DNA of 64,000 nt from Epiperipatus broadwayi (lineage: Eukaryota; Onychophora; Udeonychophora; Euonychophora; Peripatidae), in NCBI GenBank assembly GCA_028023455.1, contig JAQFVV010000318.1, positions 312,001-376,000 on the forward strand, read 5' to 3'. The translations under genes were made by a program, and so were the position numbers. Below the pieces are notes generated by a model. That model saw only the letters and a program-made list of their open reading frames with translations. It had not been told where the DNA came from and searched no databases. Below are positions 23,905 to 35,408 of this stretch, piece after piece (position 1 is the stretch's first letter; each line of letters opens with the position of its first letter).

Positions 23905-24315
23905 TTAGTGAGATTTTTGCTGTTGTACATTAGATGCCAAATGTTTTATATTTGATTCATATTTTGTCACTTTTAATAATGTACATGCTGAATAAGATTC
24001 ATCTGTCAGTCTCATTCTCGAACTGTCTTTAATTAAATTCATTTCTGCAAACAATGATTCACATGCATATGTAGAGGAGAGAATGGATAATATAGCCGTC
24101 ACTAATTTTTTAAAACAATTAAATGTTTCAGGAATAGCATTCCAGGCCGTCAATAGTTCCTCTTCAACTTTCTTTTTACATATGCCCAAAAATCGATCAT
24201 TTTCCATTGTTTCTAACTCATTCTTCAAATCAACAAATTTCTGTTTCATTGAATTGAAAATCGACTGATTATATTTCGATATCTTCCAAATTAAATCAAA
24301 ATTGAGACCATCCAT
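23905..24315 (-). pseudogene. hAT transposase, C-terminal dimerisation domain
   Basis: 136 codons ending at the natural C-terminus side of the element. Key motifs are SILSSTYACESLFAEMNLIK (residues 77-96) and SSRMRLTDESYSACTLL (98-114), the hallmark of the hAT C-terminal dimerisation region (consensus STYxCExxFSxMN...R.RLTDExL). This domain makes transposase dimers and the C-terminal helical core. Upstream, 24316-24900 continues the transposase in other frames (KINAFTDMCSHLNKLNVKL near 24595-24655), up to LDDVSKIVTKSI next to the MITE insertion. It lacks the rest of the catalytic domain in frame, so it is a fragment. Confidence 0.9.
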
Positions 24316-24905
24316 TGATATTATGTCTGGATATAATATAAATTTTGATGTTTCTGAAAATTGTCTGAACTGTGTAAATCTTAAACAAAATTCACCAATT
24401 ATAGATTAAATAACAGCACAAAACTTGCGTGATGATCTGGCTTCTCATGAGATTCTAAATCAGTCAAGAACTTTTTTGTATTTGGGAAATATTTGAAGAT
24501 ATAAGAAATAACATCACATTGAAAATTTGTAGTTTAATTTCAAATGTTTTGATCAAATCAAACATGACATTAATTGTATTATTATAACCTTACAGTTTCA
24601 CATTTAATTTATTTAGATGTGAACACATATCAGTAAAAGCATTAATTTTGAAAGCCATTCAACCAACATCCATTAATTCATTATATTTTTAATGATTTTC
24701 TCATTATGTAAAAACAGTCTAATTTCATTTAAACACTCAACAAATATTTGAAGAACTTTTCTTCAACTTGTACATTGTTTTACGTAAGTAATCCATTGTA
24801 TACTAAGTTCTCTGCATTCAATAAATTTAAATTTTTTTGTTTATTTAGCATTTGTGTAGATATAAAATTGATTTAGTCACAATTTTTGAAACATCATCCA
24901 GTGGC

Positions 24906-26401
24906 TTAACCTTTTGAGCGTCTGTTACTTTATTGGACAAGTGAGATAAAAAAGTCAACTTTTAATTGGCCAAGTCAGAAACTCAACTGTCAAAATATAT
25001 TAATATTTTAATATTATATTCACTTTAGATTCATTTGTAAAAAATATATTAATAATTTGTCAGGTTATGAAAGTGAACAAAAGTTTTTTCAAAAATAAAT
25101 TTCTATTTATTTATTGTAGAAATATTTGATAGTGGCAAATTTAAAAGTGAAGGTTAGTAACGAATTAAAAAGAGTTGCTGACGTAAATTTTTTTTTTTCA
25201 GTTTTACGTTACAGAAAAATAAATATTTTTTTTGCTAAAATCTTAAATATTTTTACTAAAATCTTAAATATTTTTTTAAAATAATTTTATTTTTAGCATT
25301 ATTTTATCAAAATAATTCATAATTTGTCAAAAAATACTTTTATAATGGTCTAAAACATTTGTTTATCATTTTTGAAATGAAAATCTTAGTGTTTTTATTT
25401 GATTAGGTGGTTTCTTTGTCCTTGACAGCCAATCAGAATGTCTTTGATGGCTAAGAGCCGATCACTGTCAAGCTTTCTTCTTTGTTAAGCTTTACTGGCA
25501 GTTTTATTGATTTTTTTACTTGTAAAATAATTCAAGAGAGGGCAGCATCTTATAGAACTTTTAAAAACCTATCTAATGACTGTAAAATGTCTATCGTAGC
25601 ATTAACCCTTTTCCCGCCTCTTACGAAGCTCCTCGTAGACATCTGACATCACTCTAACTCTGCCAGTTCTTATGCTAAAAAATTCGTTTGATAGGTTTTG
25701 AATAGGTTTTTAAAAGTTCTGTAAGATGGTGCCCTCTTCCGAATTATTTTACAAGTAAAAAATAAAAAAACGCATTTAAACCTAAACAAAGAAAGAACAT
25801 CGGTTGTAATTGGTTGTTAGTGAGCTCTCAGCCGAAAAAGACATTCTGATTGGCTGGAAAGAACAAAGAAACCGCCTGATCAAAGAAAATAAAGAAAAAC
25901 GCTGAGATTTTCATTTCGAATGCAATTTTAAGTATTAAAAAAATATAATTTCAGAAATTAAACTAGTTTTTTAAAAAATATACTAAAACAACAAAATTAT
26001 TTTCGAAAAATATTGAAGATTTTAGTAAAAATATTAAAGAAATATTTAAAAGAAATATTTACTTTTCTATAATGTAAAAGTCGACCTTTTTGTTTATATT
26101 ATAGCTTTTATGTTGCCGAAATTGAATATTTTAGAATAAATAAATAGCAATTTATTTTTGAAAGAACTTTCGTTCTCTTCATAACCTGAAAAATTAGTAA
26201 TATACTTTTTATAAACGTATCTGAGTTGAATTTAATATTATAGGCGAATATGTTTTAACAATAGGCTTTGTCTTCAGTTTGTGAGTTGGCCAATTAAAAG
26301 ATTTGATTTTTACCTCATACAACCAATAATATAATTAGCGGTTAAAAGGCTAAAAATGACGGAATTAGAGTGACGTCAATCATACGTGAGACATGTCATA
26401 A
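24906..26401 (+). mobile_element. TTAA-type MITE, older copy, itself interrupted
   Basis: Begins at TTAA (24906-24909) followed by CCTTTTGAGCGTC. It aligns along its length with the element at 55837-56576 (same orientation) but is much diverged: GTCAACTTTTAATTGGCCAA, AGCCAATCAGAATGTCTTTG and TTACTTGTAAAATAATTC are shared blocks. Alignment breaks at TTAA 25602-25605 where copy 2 inserts, and resumes at 26354 with GGAATTAGAGTGACGTCA, matching the terminal GAGTTAGAGTGACATCA of the 55.8-kb copy. The right end is near 26397, next to ATAA, a likely eroded TTAA. It sits in the hAT transposase gene between SFQMNL and LDDVSKIV. TTAA sites with CCYTTT ends suggest the piggyBac superfamily (inference). 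Confidence 0.8.
25602..26353 (-). mobile_element. TTAA-type MITE, young copy nested in the older one
   Basis: 744-bp element at 25606-26349, flanked by TTAA (25602-25605) and CTAA (26350-26353, one change). Ends CCCTTTTCCCGCC and, read inward from the right, CCTTTTAACCGCT, form a short imperfect TIR. No coding capacity. It is in reverse orientation to, and by eye nearly identical with, the element at 55837-56576, with only scattered single-base and A-run differences. It is inserted near the right end of the older MITE copy. A mobilising transposase is not present here; it would have to come from elsewhere in the genome. Confidence 0.88.
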
Positions 26402-26624
26402 GATTCATCTGAAAGCTGGCCTTCATGCATAAAACTTGATGTATAATGCAATGAAAACCCAAAATTGATATCCAATACAACTGGTAAATTAACTGAGAAA
26501 AGCATTTTCTTTTTCCAGTCATATTTTGAGCACCATCTATGATTACTGATACAATTTTATCTTTTTTTTTCAGCAAGTACATTTGAAACTTCATTGCAAA
26601 TGTCTTTGATATTATTCCCAACAC
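26376..26624 (-). pseudogene. hAT transposase, catalytic domain, second Asp region
   Basis: 82-codon ORF whose residues 27-38, VIIDGAQNMTGK, correspond to the hAT TDGAPAMxG motif with the second catalytic Asp, and whose GFHCIIHQVLCMKASFQMNL (56-75) corresponds to the conserved HCxxHxxxL segment downstream. Its last seven codons come from the MITE insertion. The start of this ORF is artificial: it overlaps the upstream ORF with a one-base frameshift, and the gap between the two catalytic motifs is shorter than usual, implying a small deletion. Confidence 0.85.
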
Positions 26625-26874
26625 AATAGTGAATAAAAATAGCCAAATAAACTGATCTATTTATGTCTGTACTTTCATCAAGGCAGAGAGAAGTTAAACT
26701 AAAAAATTTGATCTCTCTTTTTTGTTGGTACATTATGTTGTTAGCCATTTGCAGGATTCTTTTTTTAATTGTATTTCTAGCGGATGATAAATCTTTTATT
26801 CTCTGAATAATTTTTGTTTTGTTTTCAAATTCTTCAAAAAGAACTGGTGCACATTTCACCCAAGCTTCTTTCAT
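26557..26874 (-). pseudogene. hAT transposase, N-terminal part of catalytic domain
   Basis: 105 codons. SLTSLCLDESTDINRSVYLA (residues 59-78) contains LDESTD with the first catalytic Asp of hAT enzymes; MKEAWVKCAPVLF (1-13) precedes it. Reading upstream past one stop gives IAKH then KPFNDGEY (about 26875-26910), the motif that normally precedes this region in GTF2IRD2/ZBED5-like proteins. The real start therefore lies further out, near 27.2 kb. Confidence 0.88.
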
Positions 26875-26879
26875 ATATT

Positions 26880-27240
26880 CCCCATCATTAAAAGGTTTCT
26901 AGTGTTTGGCAATTACATTTGAAATAAAATAAAAAAACTAGCAGCAGTTATATTTGAATAATTTTCAATAAATTTCATTATTGATGTTGATTGAATATTT
27001 ATATTTTTAAATGCTAGAGCAATATATTCTTTTTGTTCATCTTTGCTTTTTTTCTCAGAGCAATTTATGATTGGTCTCATAATGCCATTTTACCTATGAT
27101 GTTTTCAATACAACTGTTCCAGAACATAAAACACATACTGCCATGTGCCTTTGTTAATCTTTCCGTACTCATGAGTACATCAATTTTGAAATTCTCTACT
27201 GCTTGACAATTTTTGTTTTTTATTTTCACTAATCATATTA
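26880..27240 (-). pseudogene. hAT transposase, N-terminal zinc-finger region (degenerate)
   Basis: Outside the long ORFs, - strand translation gives fragments such as SERLTKAHGSMC, an eroded CxxC-type finger, and ETNHKLL, resembling the RRHYETxH end of the N-terminal finger in this hAT group, followed by KDEQKEYIALAFKNINIQ. Finger cysteines and histidines are only partly kept. Role in the parent protein: binding the transposon ends. Confidence 0.55.
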
Positions 27241-27887
27241 ATAAAATGGTAACAAATTTATTTAAAAGTAAATTTAAATGAGCTTTAATAATTTTATAAA
27301 TCAAAGATTTATTATATGTTAAAATATATTATTAGCCTTAGTTTTCACTTTTATAACAAAACTTCGAGCAAAAAAAATGTCATTTGATAAAGTTGATGCA
27401 TTTCATTTCTTTGTTTGCATTTTGATTACATTAAAAAAATGAATGATGACAATGCATTTAGATCAAAAAAGATTAGAACAGAAAAACATTTTATTATCTT
27501 TACTTTAGATTTGAAAAAATTTACTTCAAAGAGTTAAAAAATATTTTACTGAGTTTACTTTCTAGTTTTATTGGAATCATTTGATACAATATGATACCAC
27601 AGTATACCGATACAACTTTATTTAACTTAAATATCATTCCCACATACATATGTATATTTTTTTCAAAATTTTGTAATTTATTGTTTCTAATCAGAATTCA
27701 ATTGTAAAGTGAATTCTAATATATTATATTTATTTATTTTACCTTTAGTTTACAGTAAATTTTTATTAGTACAGATTTTAGTAACAAAAAAATTATTGAA
27801 TAATTTAAAGTATAAAAAATTATATGTAAATAGTTCATGTGCCATCTCTGGAACACATGTCATAGGTTCACCATCACTGCAATATAG

Positions 27888-29070
27888 CAATCACATGAAT
27901 ATTTCTTGCACTCTGAAGATATCACTTCAATTTGTTTGCATTAAGAAAGATTGTTTATGCATTTTACTTGCATTATGAAAAGTGTGAATATAATTTTCAA
28001 TAGGGATAATTATTTATGCTTTTCAAATTAACATGCACAATCTAAAAGTTAAATAAATATTATATTTACACTTGTATTTTTGGCTTTGTATTATACTTTT
28101 TCTGGTTTAAATGATTGTGCAGATGTTAACTTTGCTTTAGTATGCAGTCCTGTATTAAATTACACTATTTTTAAACAGACATGTTTCTATATAAACTAGA
28201 ATAAAAGGATCCTATAATAAATAAGATTCTGGAGACAAATTACATTCGTTGTAGCAGATTTCTCTGTCAATCTTTCTTTTAGTAAAGAAATTTCATGCAT
28301 AAGCAATGATAAGATATACAAAAGATGATGAAGATTATTGCTTAATCTTGCATTCATGTCTTTGTACTGGAAATCACATGCATGTACATACATTAGAGAT
28401 ATGTCTATTTATATATTTTTGAAGTAAGTCATTCTATTGCATTAAAAAAAAAAAAAAGTTAATTACGACAATTAAAAAATAAAGCAAAAATGATAAGGGT
28501 GGTCTATTCTAAAACATACATTGTATATGTTTAAAGAAGAAACAACAAACAGTTTAATTACTAGTAAAAGCAATCATTAATTTTCAGTCATGATTCTTTT
28601 GTTTTAATATCTGTTATTTCATCTCAATAATAGTAATAAAGTCGCTAATGAATTTTAATGAGTTTCACTTATGCATGACTATAATGTTAATCAATCTCTC
28701 TAACTATGACTACATATAAACAACAACAAAATGAACAATGCACATTTAAAGGAAGTGAATGAAACTATAATTTCTTTATTCCTATTTATTTTTGACCACT
28801 CCTTGCATTAGATTAATTTAAACCAGCAGAATGAACAACTAAAAACAAATACTTTATTTGTCTGATTAATTATCTTCCATTCACTTGTCTATAAAATTCT
28901 CAAGACTTTCATTATAAAGAACCTACGGGTTGATAAATTTTAAGTAAGTTACAGCGTAATAAGCTTATGAGACCATTTTATTTCTGCAAAGAAGCAACAC
29001 ATAAACTACAATTATATATATGCACTATTGTAATCAAATACCAATTGAACTATCTTTTCTCTTTTTCTCT
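27888..29070. other. AT-rich non-coding stretch
   Basis: No recognised feature. ORFs of 65-89 codons nearby are motif-free, and the one at 27709-27978 is created across the hAT right end. Confidence 0.5.
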
Positions 29071-29160
29071 CTATTTTTTTTCCAGTCATTGAAACTAGTC
29101 CTGAGCTCTGACTGTAATAAGCCTCTCAAGCCATTGATCAGCGCTCTGCGCTGTCTGTGA
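29057..29160 (+). other. Possible terminal exon with strong 3' splice site
   Basis: A long pyrimidine tract (29054-29082) ends in TTTTTTTTCCAG, a strong acceptor, at 29085. It is followed by a locally GC-rich stretch open in only one frame, giving SLKLVLSSDCNKPLKPLISA then LRCL and a stop at about 29158-29160. Base composition is clearly unlike the surroundings to about 29210. I do not recognise the peptide. It could be a last coding exon, a non-coding exon, or an unrelated GC-rich repeat fragment. Confidence 0.25.
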
Positions 29161-29598
29161 CAGTGGCGCTGCGTATTTGTGCAAATGCACAGCCGTTCTT
29201 ATGATGATGTTTTAAAAAATTATTATATAAGTGGCTGAAATAATCTTCAACTAATCAATATTTTTTTTAAAAAAAAACTTAGACATTCAATATTTTTTAA
29301 TGATGACAGTTACCATTATTATTATTTTTTTTGTTGGCATCCTTTACAAAAGACTTTTTAATTGAATGATTGTAATGTTTTATTTCCTTTCTGCTCCACT
29401 TAGTGACATGTATTTAAAAAGTCGTAAACCTTCAAATGAATGAATTTGATAACTTCAGTAGCAAAAACTAACCCCATCTACAAACTAAAGCAGTAACGAA
29501 AGGTTTTTTTTTTTTTTTAAATTTTATTTATATATTCAAGATTAAGCTGTTGTAAAAATGTTTGAGGACTCTATATTATTTTGAACAACAAAATAACG

Positions 29599-29702
29599 AA
29601 TTTTTTTTTTCTCATGTGTCATAGCATTAGCCGGGAAGCGAACCCGCTAACCTGGGACAACTGCTTGTAAAGTTTGATTCATTATTAGCCGCCATCCACA
29701 AT
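29599..29702 (-). mobile_element. tRNA-derived SINE (copy 2)
   Basis: On the - strand: a diverged head, CTTTACAAGCAGTTGTCC (identical to copy 4), B box GGGTTCGCTTCCC, head end AATGCTATGACACATGAG, then poly(A) (the T run at 29600-29610). It matches copies at 4.05 and 50.34 kb. The A-box half is eroded and no TSD was found. Confidence 0.82.
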
Positions 29703-30250
29703 TATGAGTATGGAGATTCACTTTTAAGAAGAAAAAATACTAGAATTGAGTTTGGCTATAATTATATAAACCAATTCATAAAACTCCAATACTTCAACAC
29801 GAAAACTGATCCATCACTCTGATTATTTGATATTATGTGATGCTATCTTTTCTTTTTGAAAAGTTTCAACATCTATGTCTTATTGTAGTTTTTCAATAAA
29901 TTCTTTCCTCAATCATATTTACAATGAAAGCAATCAATATTGCATTTTTTCAAAATTAACTTTAAGATATAATATTTAAAACACAAATGGAGTCTGTCTC
30001 TTCCATGAAAATTCACGCTCAAGTTTAACATAAAATAATTTTTAAAAAGTCTTGAATCACTTATTTGTTTCATACATCTAATCCAAAAAATGTAATTTTA
30101 CAAATGGCAGGTTTTGCAATATCACATTTACCAACAATAGGGAATTCAAGCCTTACTTCCAAGAGGTGAAATAACAGATCTGTAGTCATCTAATTTAGTT
30201 ACAATAGTTATGCCAGTGTTTAAAATGTTTTTTTCTTTTATTTTGTTTAA
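29703..30250. other. AT-rich non-coding stretch before the Penelope-like relic
   Basis: No clear element boundary. Degenerate coding of the Penelope-like element may start here, but I could not align it. Confidence 0.4.
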
Positions 30251-30399
30251 AGAAGCTGCAGCACACTAAAGTCTTTGCTGTACTTCACGATCTAAATCTA
30301 TCTTTCTACTTACAAAGTTATCAACATATTCAATTTGATTCTGAAATTGATAACCATGCAACCTAAAATTTCTAAAGAATTTTTTCTATCACTAGCTGA

Positions 30400-31930
30400 T
30401 AAAGAACTTGGATTTTTTAACCTTAATTATTAAATCAAAATCTTTATATGTTGCAATCAAAACATTTAATATATCTCTTCATTATATATAATGACAGAAA
30501 TGAAGGAAGTCACTCAAAAATTGCCTTTAAAAGAAAAACCAAAATTATACTGAAAAATAAAAAAAACACTTACCAAGCTATAATGAATACTACTAATTAC
30601 AATAATGAAATAAGAGAATTCCTTCCTGCAAACCAATACAAAAAAAATGTCAAAAAATTCTAGCTATAAACATAAAGTTACAAGCATTACATAGAAAATA
30701 TCACAAGTATTTCATCGATTCGGAAAAAGTTAATAACATCAAATTTCAGAAAAATTTTCCAAACTTTATGATCTACCTAAAATCTATAAGGACCATGCTT
30801 TATTAAGACCTATTGTTAGTTTTAGAAGTTCATTTAATCAAGGCTTGCCAAGGCAATATTCTTAGGCATAGACAATACTGTTGTTTTGTTAGATTTTCTA
30901 AGCACTTTGTAGAATTAATCAAAAACATGAATATTGAAAGAACTGACATATTGTTAAATTTTGTTATAGAAAGTTTATTTACATGTGTATTCTATGATGA
31001 AGTATTGTAAAGAAAAGATTAAATGATAATAATAGCTTATAAACCAAAACCAACTCTTCCCATTGTTAGTATAATGGAACTCTTACTATTTCTCATAACA
31101 AGAACATACTTTCAATACAACACAGAATTCTTCCAACAAAATTATAGGCTATCTATGGATTCACCACTGTCACTCCTGATTAGCAACATTTACATTAAAC
31201 AACATGAAACTACAACATAAATACTATTTGGAATCCATCTAAAGTGTGACTTAGCTATGTTGATGATAAATTTGTTGTAGAGCCATGTGATGATACACTA
31301 TTACAAACATTTAGGATACACTGTCAATAACATATTCCCTACAATTAATATTACAAAAAAATAAGATCAAGAATATAAATAGGCATTCTTAGACATTATT
31401 ATAACAAGATTTCCTCATGGCAAAATCACAGCTATTGTTTACAGTAAACCCATTCACAGAAGACACTTAGGATACACATCCAATCATGAAAGAAACATAA
31501 AAATGTGAAATTATAATTTCACTATGGAATGGAGCAAAAAAAAATTGTTCAGAAGCCAAAGATTTTGTAAAAAAAAAAAAAGTTCTGCATAAAAAAACTC
31601 TCATGAAAAATTGTTATCTATCAGTTATTATTAGGAAACTTTAAATTGACAACTAAAAAAAAATGTCAAAAAAAAATTACAGGCATTATAAAATATATAT
31701 CTATCAGGGAAAGCAAACAAATGAAGAATATCTACAACCAGTACAACATATGAAAAGATTTTCAAACTCGTAGTACTTTATGAAGAATCCTAATCTTTAG
31801 AAAACCTAAACTTGTAATGCTGGGAAAAAACTACATTTATGAAAGACCATGTGAATGCAGAATATCATTCAAATTGTGTATATGCTTTATTACAGCATTT
31901 TATCAAAACTGTGGACACAAATTTATCTTT
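30400..31930 (+). pseudogene. Penelope-like element relic, reverse transcriptase
   Basis: Decayed + strand RT of Penelope (PLE) type, read across frames. Motifs in order: LYDLPKIYKDHALLRPIVS (30764 on), equivalent to the PLE YGLPKIHK...RPIVS block; KHFVELIKNMNIERTDILLN followed by ESLFTCVFYDEVL (30903-31010), with Asn where the catalytic Asp is expected; YFQYNTEFFQQNYRLSMDSP and LSLLISNIYIKQHE (about 31107-31205); SYVDDKFVVEP (about 31249-31282), keeping YVDD; AFLDIIITRFPHGKITAI and YSKPIHRRHLGYTSNHERN (about 31383-31500). Downstream YERPCECRIS (about 31840-31870) is a weak candidate for the start of the GIY-YIG endonuclease. Multiple frameshifts and stops; long dead. PLE boundaries and terminal repeats not found. 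Confidence 0.87.
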
Positions 31931-32052
31931 GGTGTCTTTGGTGTATTTTATGTTATAAGTGTTTATATTTTTAAATTATAAGTTAGTGATTTGAAAATTC
32001 ATTTTCTGAATATAATCATTATTATTCAACAACCAGCGTGTTCCCCTGTCTT

Positions 32053-32108
32053 CCTTGATGCATATGATGTTGTTGTTTTTCCTTGATGCATGTGATGTTG
32101 TTGTTTTT
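32053..32108. repeat. 28-bp tandem duplication
   Basis: Two copies of CCTTGATGCATATGATGTTG-TTGTTTTT with period 28 and one difference (CATATG versus CATGTG). Confidence 0.9.
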
Positions 32109-32749
32109 AAAGTATTCAATCATTGCATTTATAATTTGAGACCATTCTTTATTAAGTTTTGCCATATAAATTGTTTGTAACAATTTTGTCATTTTATCTA
32201 TAATTTTCTCCTTTTTTGCTGAATTCTTGAATTTAGCTCAGATGTTGGCAATAATTTTCATTATCAGATGCTTTGAAATTTCAACAATTAATTTTCAGCC
32301 AAGTTTTAATATATTGTTGATTGGTTCTGGGGTGTATGTTAAATGTATCCAATTATCTGCTGTTTTGTTTTCCAAAGCAATGCCTTGTTTTTTCACAAAG
32401 AAGTTAAATATTTTGTTGTCGTATTTCTACTTTAATTTTAATCCTAAAATTCTGCATTTGTTTCTGATATCAGGAGGGGCTTTATATTTCATCTCCATGT
32501 GGTTTTTTCAGTGCATTTCTTGCTTTAGATTTTTACTGCAACCTTAAATGATTTTACATAATAGCACCTCTTTCAAAATTTCAATAATTTTTTCACAATT
32601 ACATATTTTGTGTTAAGCAGATGTTACATCAATATGGGAACACTTTAAATGTAAATATGATTTTAGAAAATTAATCCTTTATTGTTTAACTACTATCAAC
32701 TTGACTTTTACATTAAAAATAATAATCAGAAGCTTGATTGCAAAATGAA

Positions 32750-33340
32750 TTTAAAACAAATTCAAATAAAAGAAGCTATTCATCCCAAATCAAGAGTTAC
32801 TTTAGAACACAAACTTGTAGGTCTCAAATGTTTCTTTTACAGAAATATGAATTTATGAAAGTACAAGGCTGATAGGAAAACAATATTGATGCTTCTATCA
32901 ATAATCTTCCAAGTCTTGAATATAATCGGAATATGTTAACAAAAACAATTGGTAAATTTTACACTAATTTAATTACGAATAATTCACCAGAAACACAGAT
33001 AAGCTTTCCATATATTCCTAGAATTGCAAAAAACCACTAAGGGATATATATATATATATATGTGCTTACACTTATAGAGTTAGTTTTAGATTGCCTCCAT
33101 CACTAAACAACTTCTTAAATAATTCAAATGATAAAATACCAGTGGAGCACCACCACCCCCTAAAATTGTTTACAAAATTACATGCAGTGCCCCATGTGTA
33201 TTATGGTGAATCTCAAATAAAAAGATTTACAAAAATCAACTTGCATACATTCTTATACAACAGAGCAAAAGAGAATAATGAATATAAATCGATTTTCTTT
33301 GATCAAAGTCATATTTTCAGTCCCATTAATTTATGCTGAG
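32750..33340 (+). pseudogene. Possible second Penelope-like C-terminal fragment
   Basis: Across frames the + strand gives QISFPYIPRIAKNH (about 32998-33040), then an ORF (33091-33339) with VPHVYYGESQIKRFTKINLH and YKSIFFDQSHIFSPINL. The order 'PYI...', 'Y(I/Y)GES.KRF', 'H....H.F' resembles the region from the RT end into the GIY-YIG endonuclease of PLEs. The similarity is short and the Cys pair of the endonuclease is not evident, so this is tentative. It lies about 1 kb downstream of the RT relic in the same orientation and could be its own 3' part or a separate copy. Confidence 0.35.
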
Positions 33341-33344
33341 AGAG

Positions 33345-35390
33345 GTGATAGAAAAAAATATAAGGAAACATGGCAATTGCAAAGGATCTAAATGCAATCA
33401 ACAGAAAGCATTTATGCATTCTATTATTGGAAAAATGTAACATTTAAATAGTGCATTTACATATTAAGTCTCATTTACATATTATGTGCATATTGAAATA
33501 GTATATTTCCTCCATCATATACCTTTCATCTATTTTCCCTTACACCTCCATTTTTTAAAGAGTACCCATCTTAAGATGCTTATAGTTGTATATGTGCCAC
33601 TGCATACATATGTATATGCATGTGTGAAAATAAATGTCCGTAATATAAGTGGTATAGATATAATAAAGCAGTATTTTATTTCCAAGTAATATGCATTTTA
33701 AATTATCGTTTATTTCATATCAACGAGACAATTTGTATTTTAATATGTTTAAATCACATGTATATGTGTATTCCACACATATAGCAACATATTATTCGAT
33801 CATTTTATATAAATTTCTAAATATGATTTTAAATAAGTTGTAAATAAAAATGACGCCATGCACATCTGCTTTTGCATAGTGGGATGATGAAATCCAAATT
33901 TTAGTAAAGACAATAAACATTTGTAATAACATGAAAGCTAAAACTTTCAATAGATACGCCTTAAACATGCTTACGTCACGACAGCCAATCAGACGGAATC
34001 AAAAATACATTTTTCTTCTAAGCAAGATTTAGCCAATTCTAACTATTGCTAAATCTTAAGAATCTTAAGGGAACAGAAATGATCGAATCTAGAAAAAAAA
34101 AACATCATATTCAAGAAATAAAACAAAGGATTAAAATTATTTTGATAATTTAAAATATCAAAATTTAAAAGGTATTAATGGATTTGCTCACAGAAGATAA
34201 TTTTGTTATTAAAGTTATAGTTTGAACTCAAGACAGTATAAATACGTTAGGTTTTATTATGTAGATATACACTGCATAATTTTAAAAAATGTCAGCCACT
34301 ATACCCCATGCTTGTTTTAACTTTAATATGGTGGAGTAGGACAGGTGAGAATTTGTTTTCCACACCCATGAAATGATGATCTCTAACCTCATCCTACATG
34401 CTGAAATGGCATATAATTATCAGAAAAATGGGAGATGTTCCTCCTAATGGCCTATTGTAAAACAGCCACAACTGAAAGAATGCTGATTATCCAGAGACCA
34501 AAATTTGCTATCATGCCTCCCACCCAGAAGTGTCAACAGACAAGCTTCTGTCAAGAAGTTAGGTAATAACTCCTCAGAACCCTGCATAAAGCTCTAAAAT
34601 AAACTTTAAATCTTAATCTTTTAAAGTTATAGCTTATAAATTTAAAAGATCATTCTAAACTAACTCTTAAAATTCTTACCTAAATTAAATGTAAAACCTC
34701 TGATAAATCTTGCCCAAATTCTCATAATATTACTTTTGTAAACTCTTTAAGATTACATATGTTCCAATAGAACATTAGTAATCATAAATAAATGTAAATC
34801 TATTTTCTATTTCATATTGCAGTTATTCCTATGCTTTTATCAATTTTATTTCTTAAAATTTCATTTATTATTTGTGATAATATACCAAATGTTTTGAAAC
34901 AGTGAGCGTATTTAATTTTAATAATTCTTTAGTGAAGATATTATAATTTATATCTTCAACTTAATAGACATTAATAATACTTATTTTAGCTTACTTTAGC
35001 CCTCTGTTTCAAAAGCCTGTTATATTAAGAATAATAACCAATTACCTTATGTTCGTTGTTATGGTATAATTTAATTTAGTTTTATATTGATTGGTTATTA
35101 TGGTTTGCAATATTAGAATTCCAAATTATAATTTTAAAGATTCATTTTTGTGATAGTGGGGCTTGAGTCATAGGGATGCAGATTGAGGTATATTTTATAA
35201 TATGCTATTAATTTTGACAGCTAATTAGGGATGCAGCTTAATTTGTCTATTAAACTAGATTTATATTTAATAATATAATTCTTTTATTATAAAATTATGA
35301 TATGCTTAAATTATGAACTGGATTTCATTGGCAACACAGATAATAGTATCTGTTTAAAGCATTCTTAGCATAATGTTATGTGTTTGTATT
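33345..35390. other. Non-coding stretch with a less AT-rich island at 34.28-34.60 kb
   Basis: 34280-34600 is richer in G+C than its surroundings (for example CACACCCATGAAATGATGAT, CCTCCCACCCAGAAG), but no frame is open and no family is recognised. The rest is featureless. Confidence 0.4.
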
Positions 35391-35408
35391 TTGCCTTATG
35401 CTTTGCAG

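Larger units (their letters stand above)
23545..27887 (-). mobile_element. hAT DNA transposon with TIRs and 8-bp TSD, disrupted
   Basis: Complete element 23553-27879 (4.3 kb) flanked by a perfect 8-bp duplication CAATATAG at 23545-23552 and 27880-27887. Left TIR CAGTGGTGGCGAACCT; right end, read inward, CAGTGATGGTGAACCT: 14 of 16 match. Eight-bp TSDs and CAGnG... TIRs are hAT hallmarks. The transposase runs on the - strand and belongs by motif to the GTF2IRD2/ZBED5-like hAT proteins. An AAT microsatellite (23691-23757) lies between the left TIR and the gene end. Two nested TTAA-type MITEs occupy about 24906-26400 inside the transposase gene. With stops and frameshifts as well, this copy cannot make transposase. 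Confidence 0.93.

Noticed and set aside
32227-32547. 106-codon + strand ORF
   Set aside because: T-rich, hydrophobic by composition, no motif; neighbouring sequence is eroded repeat.
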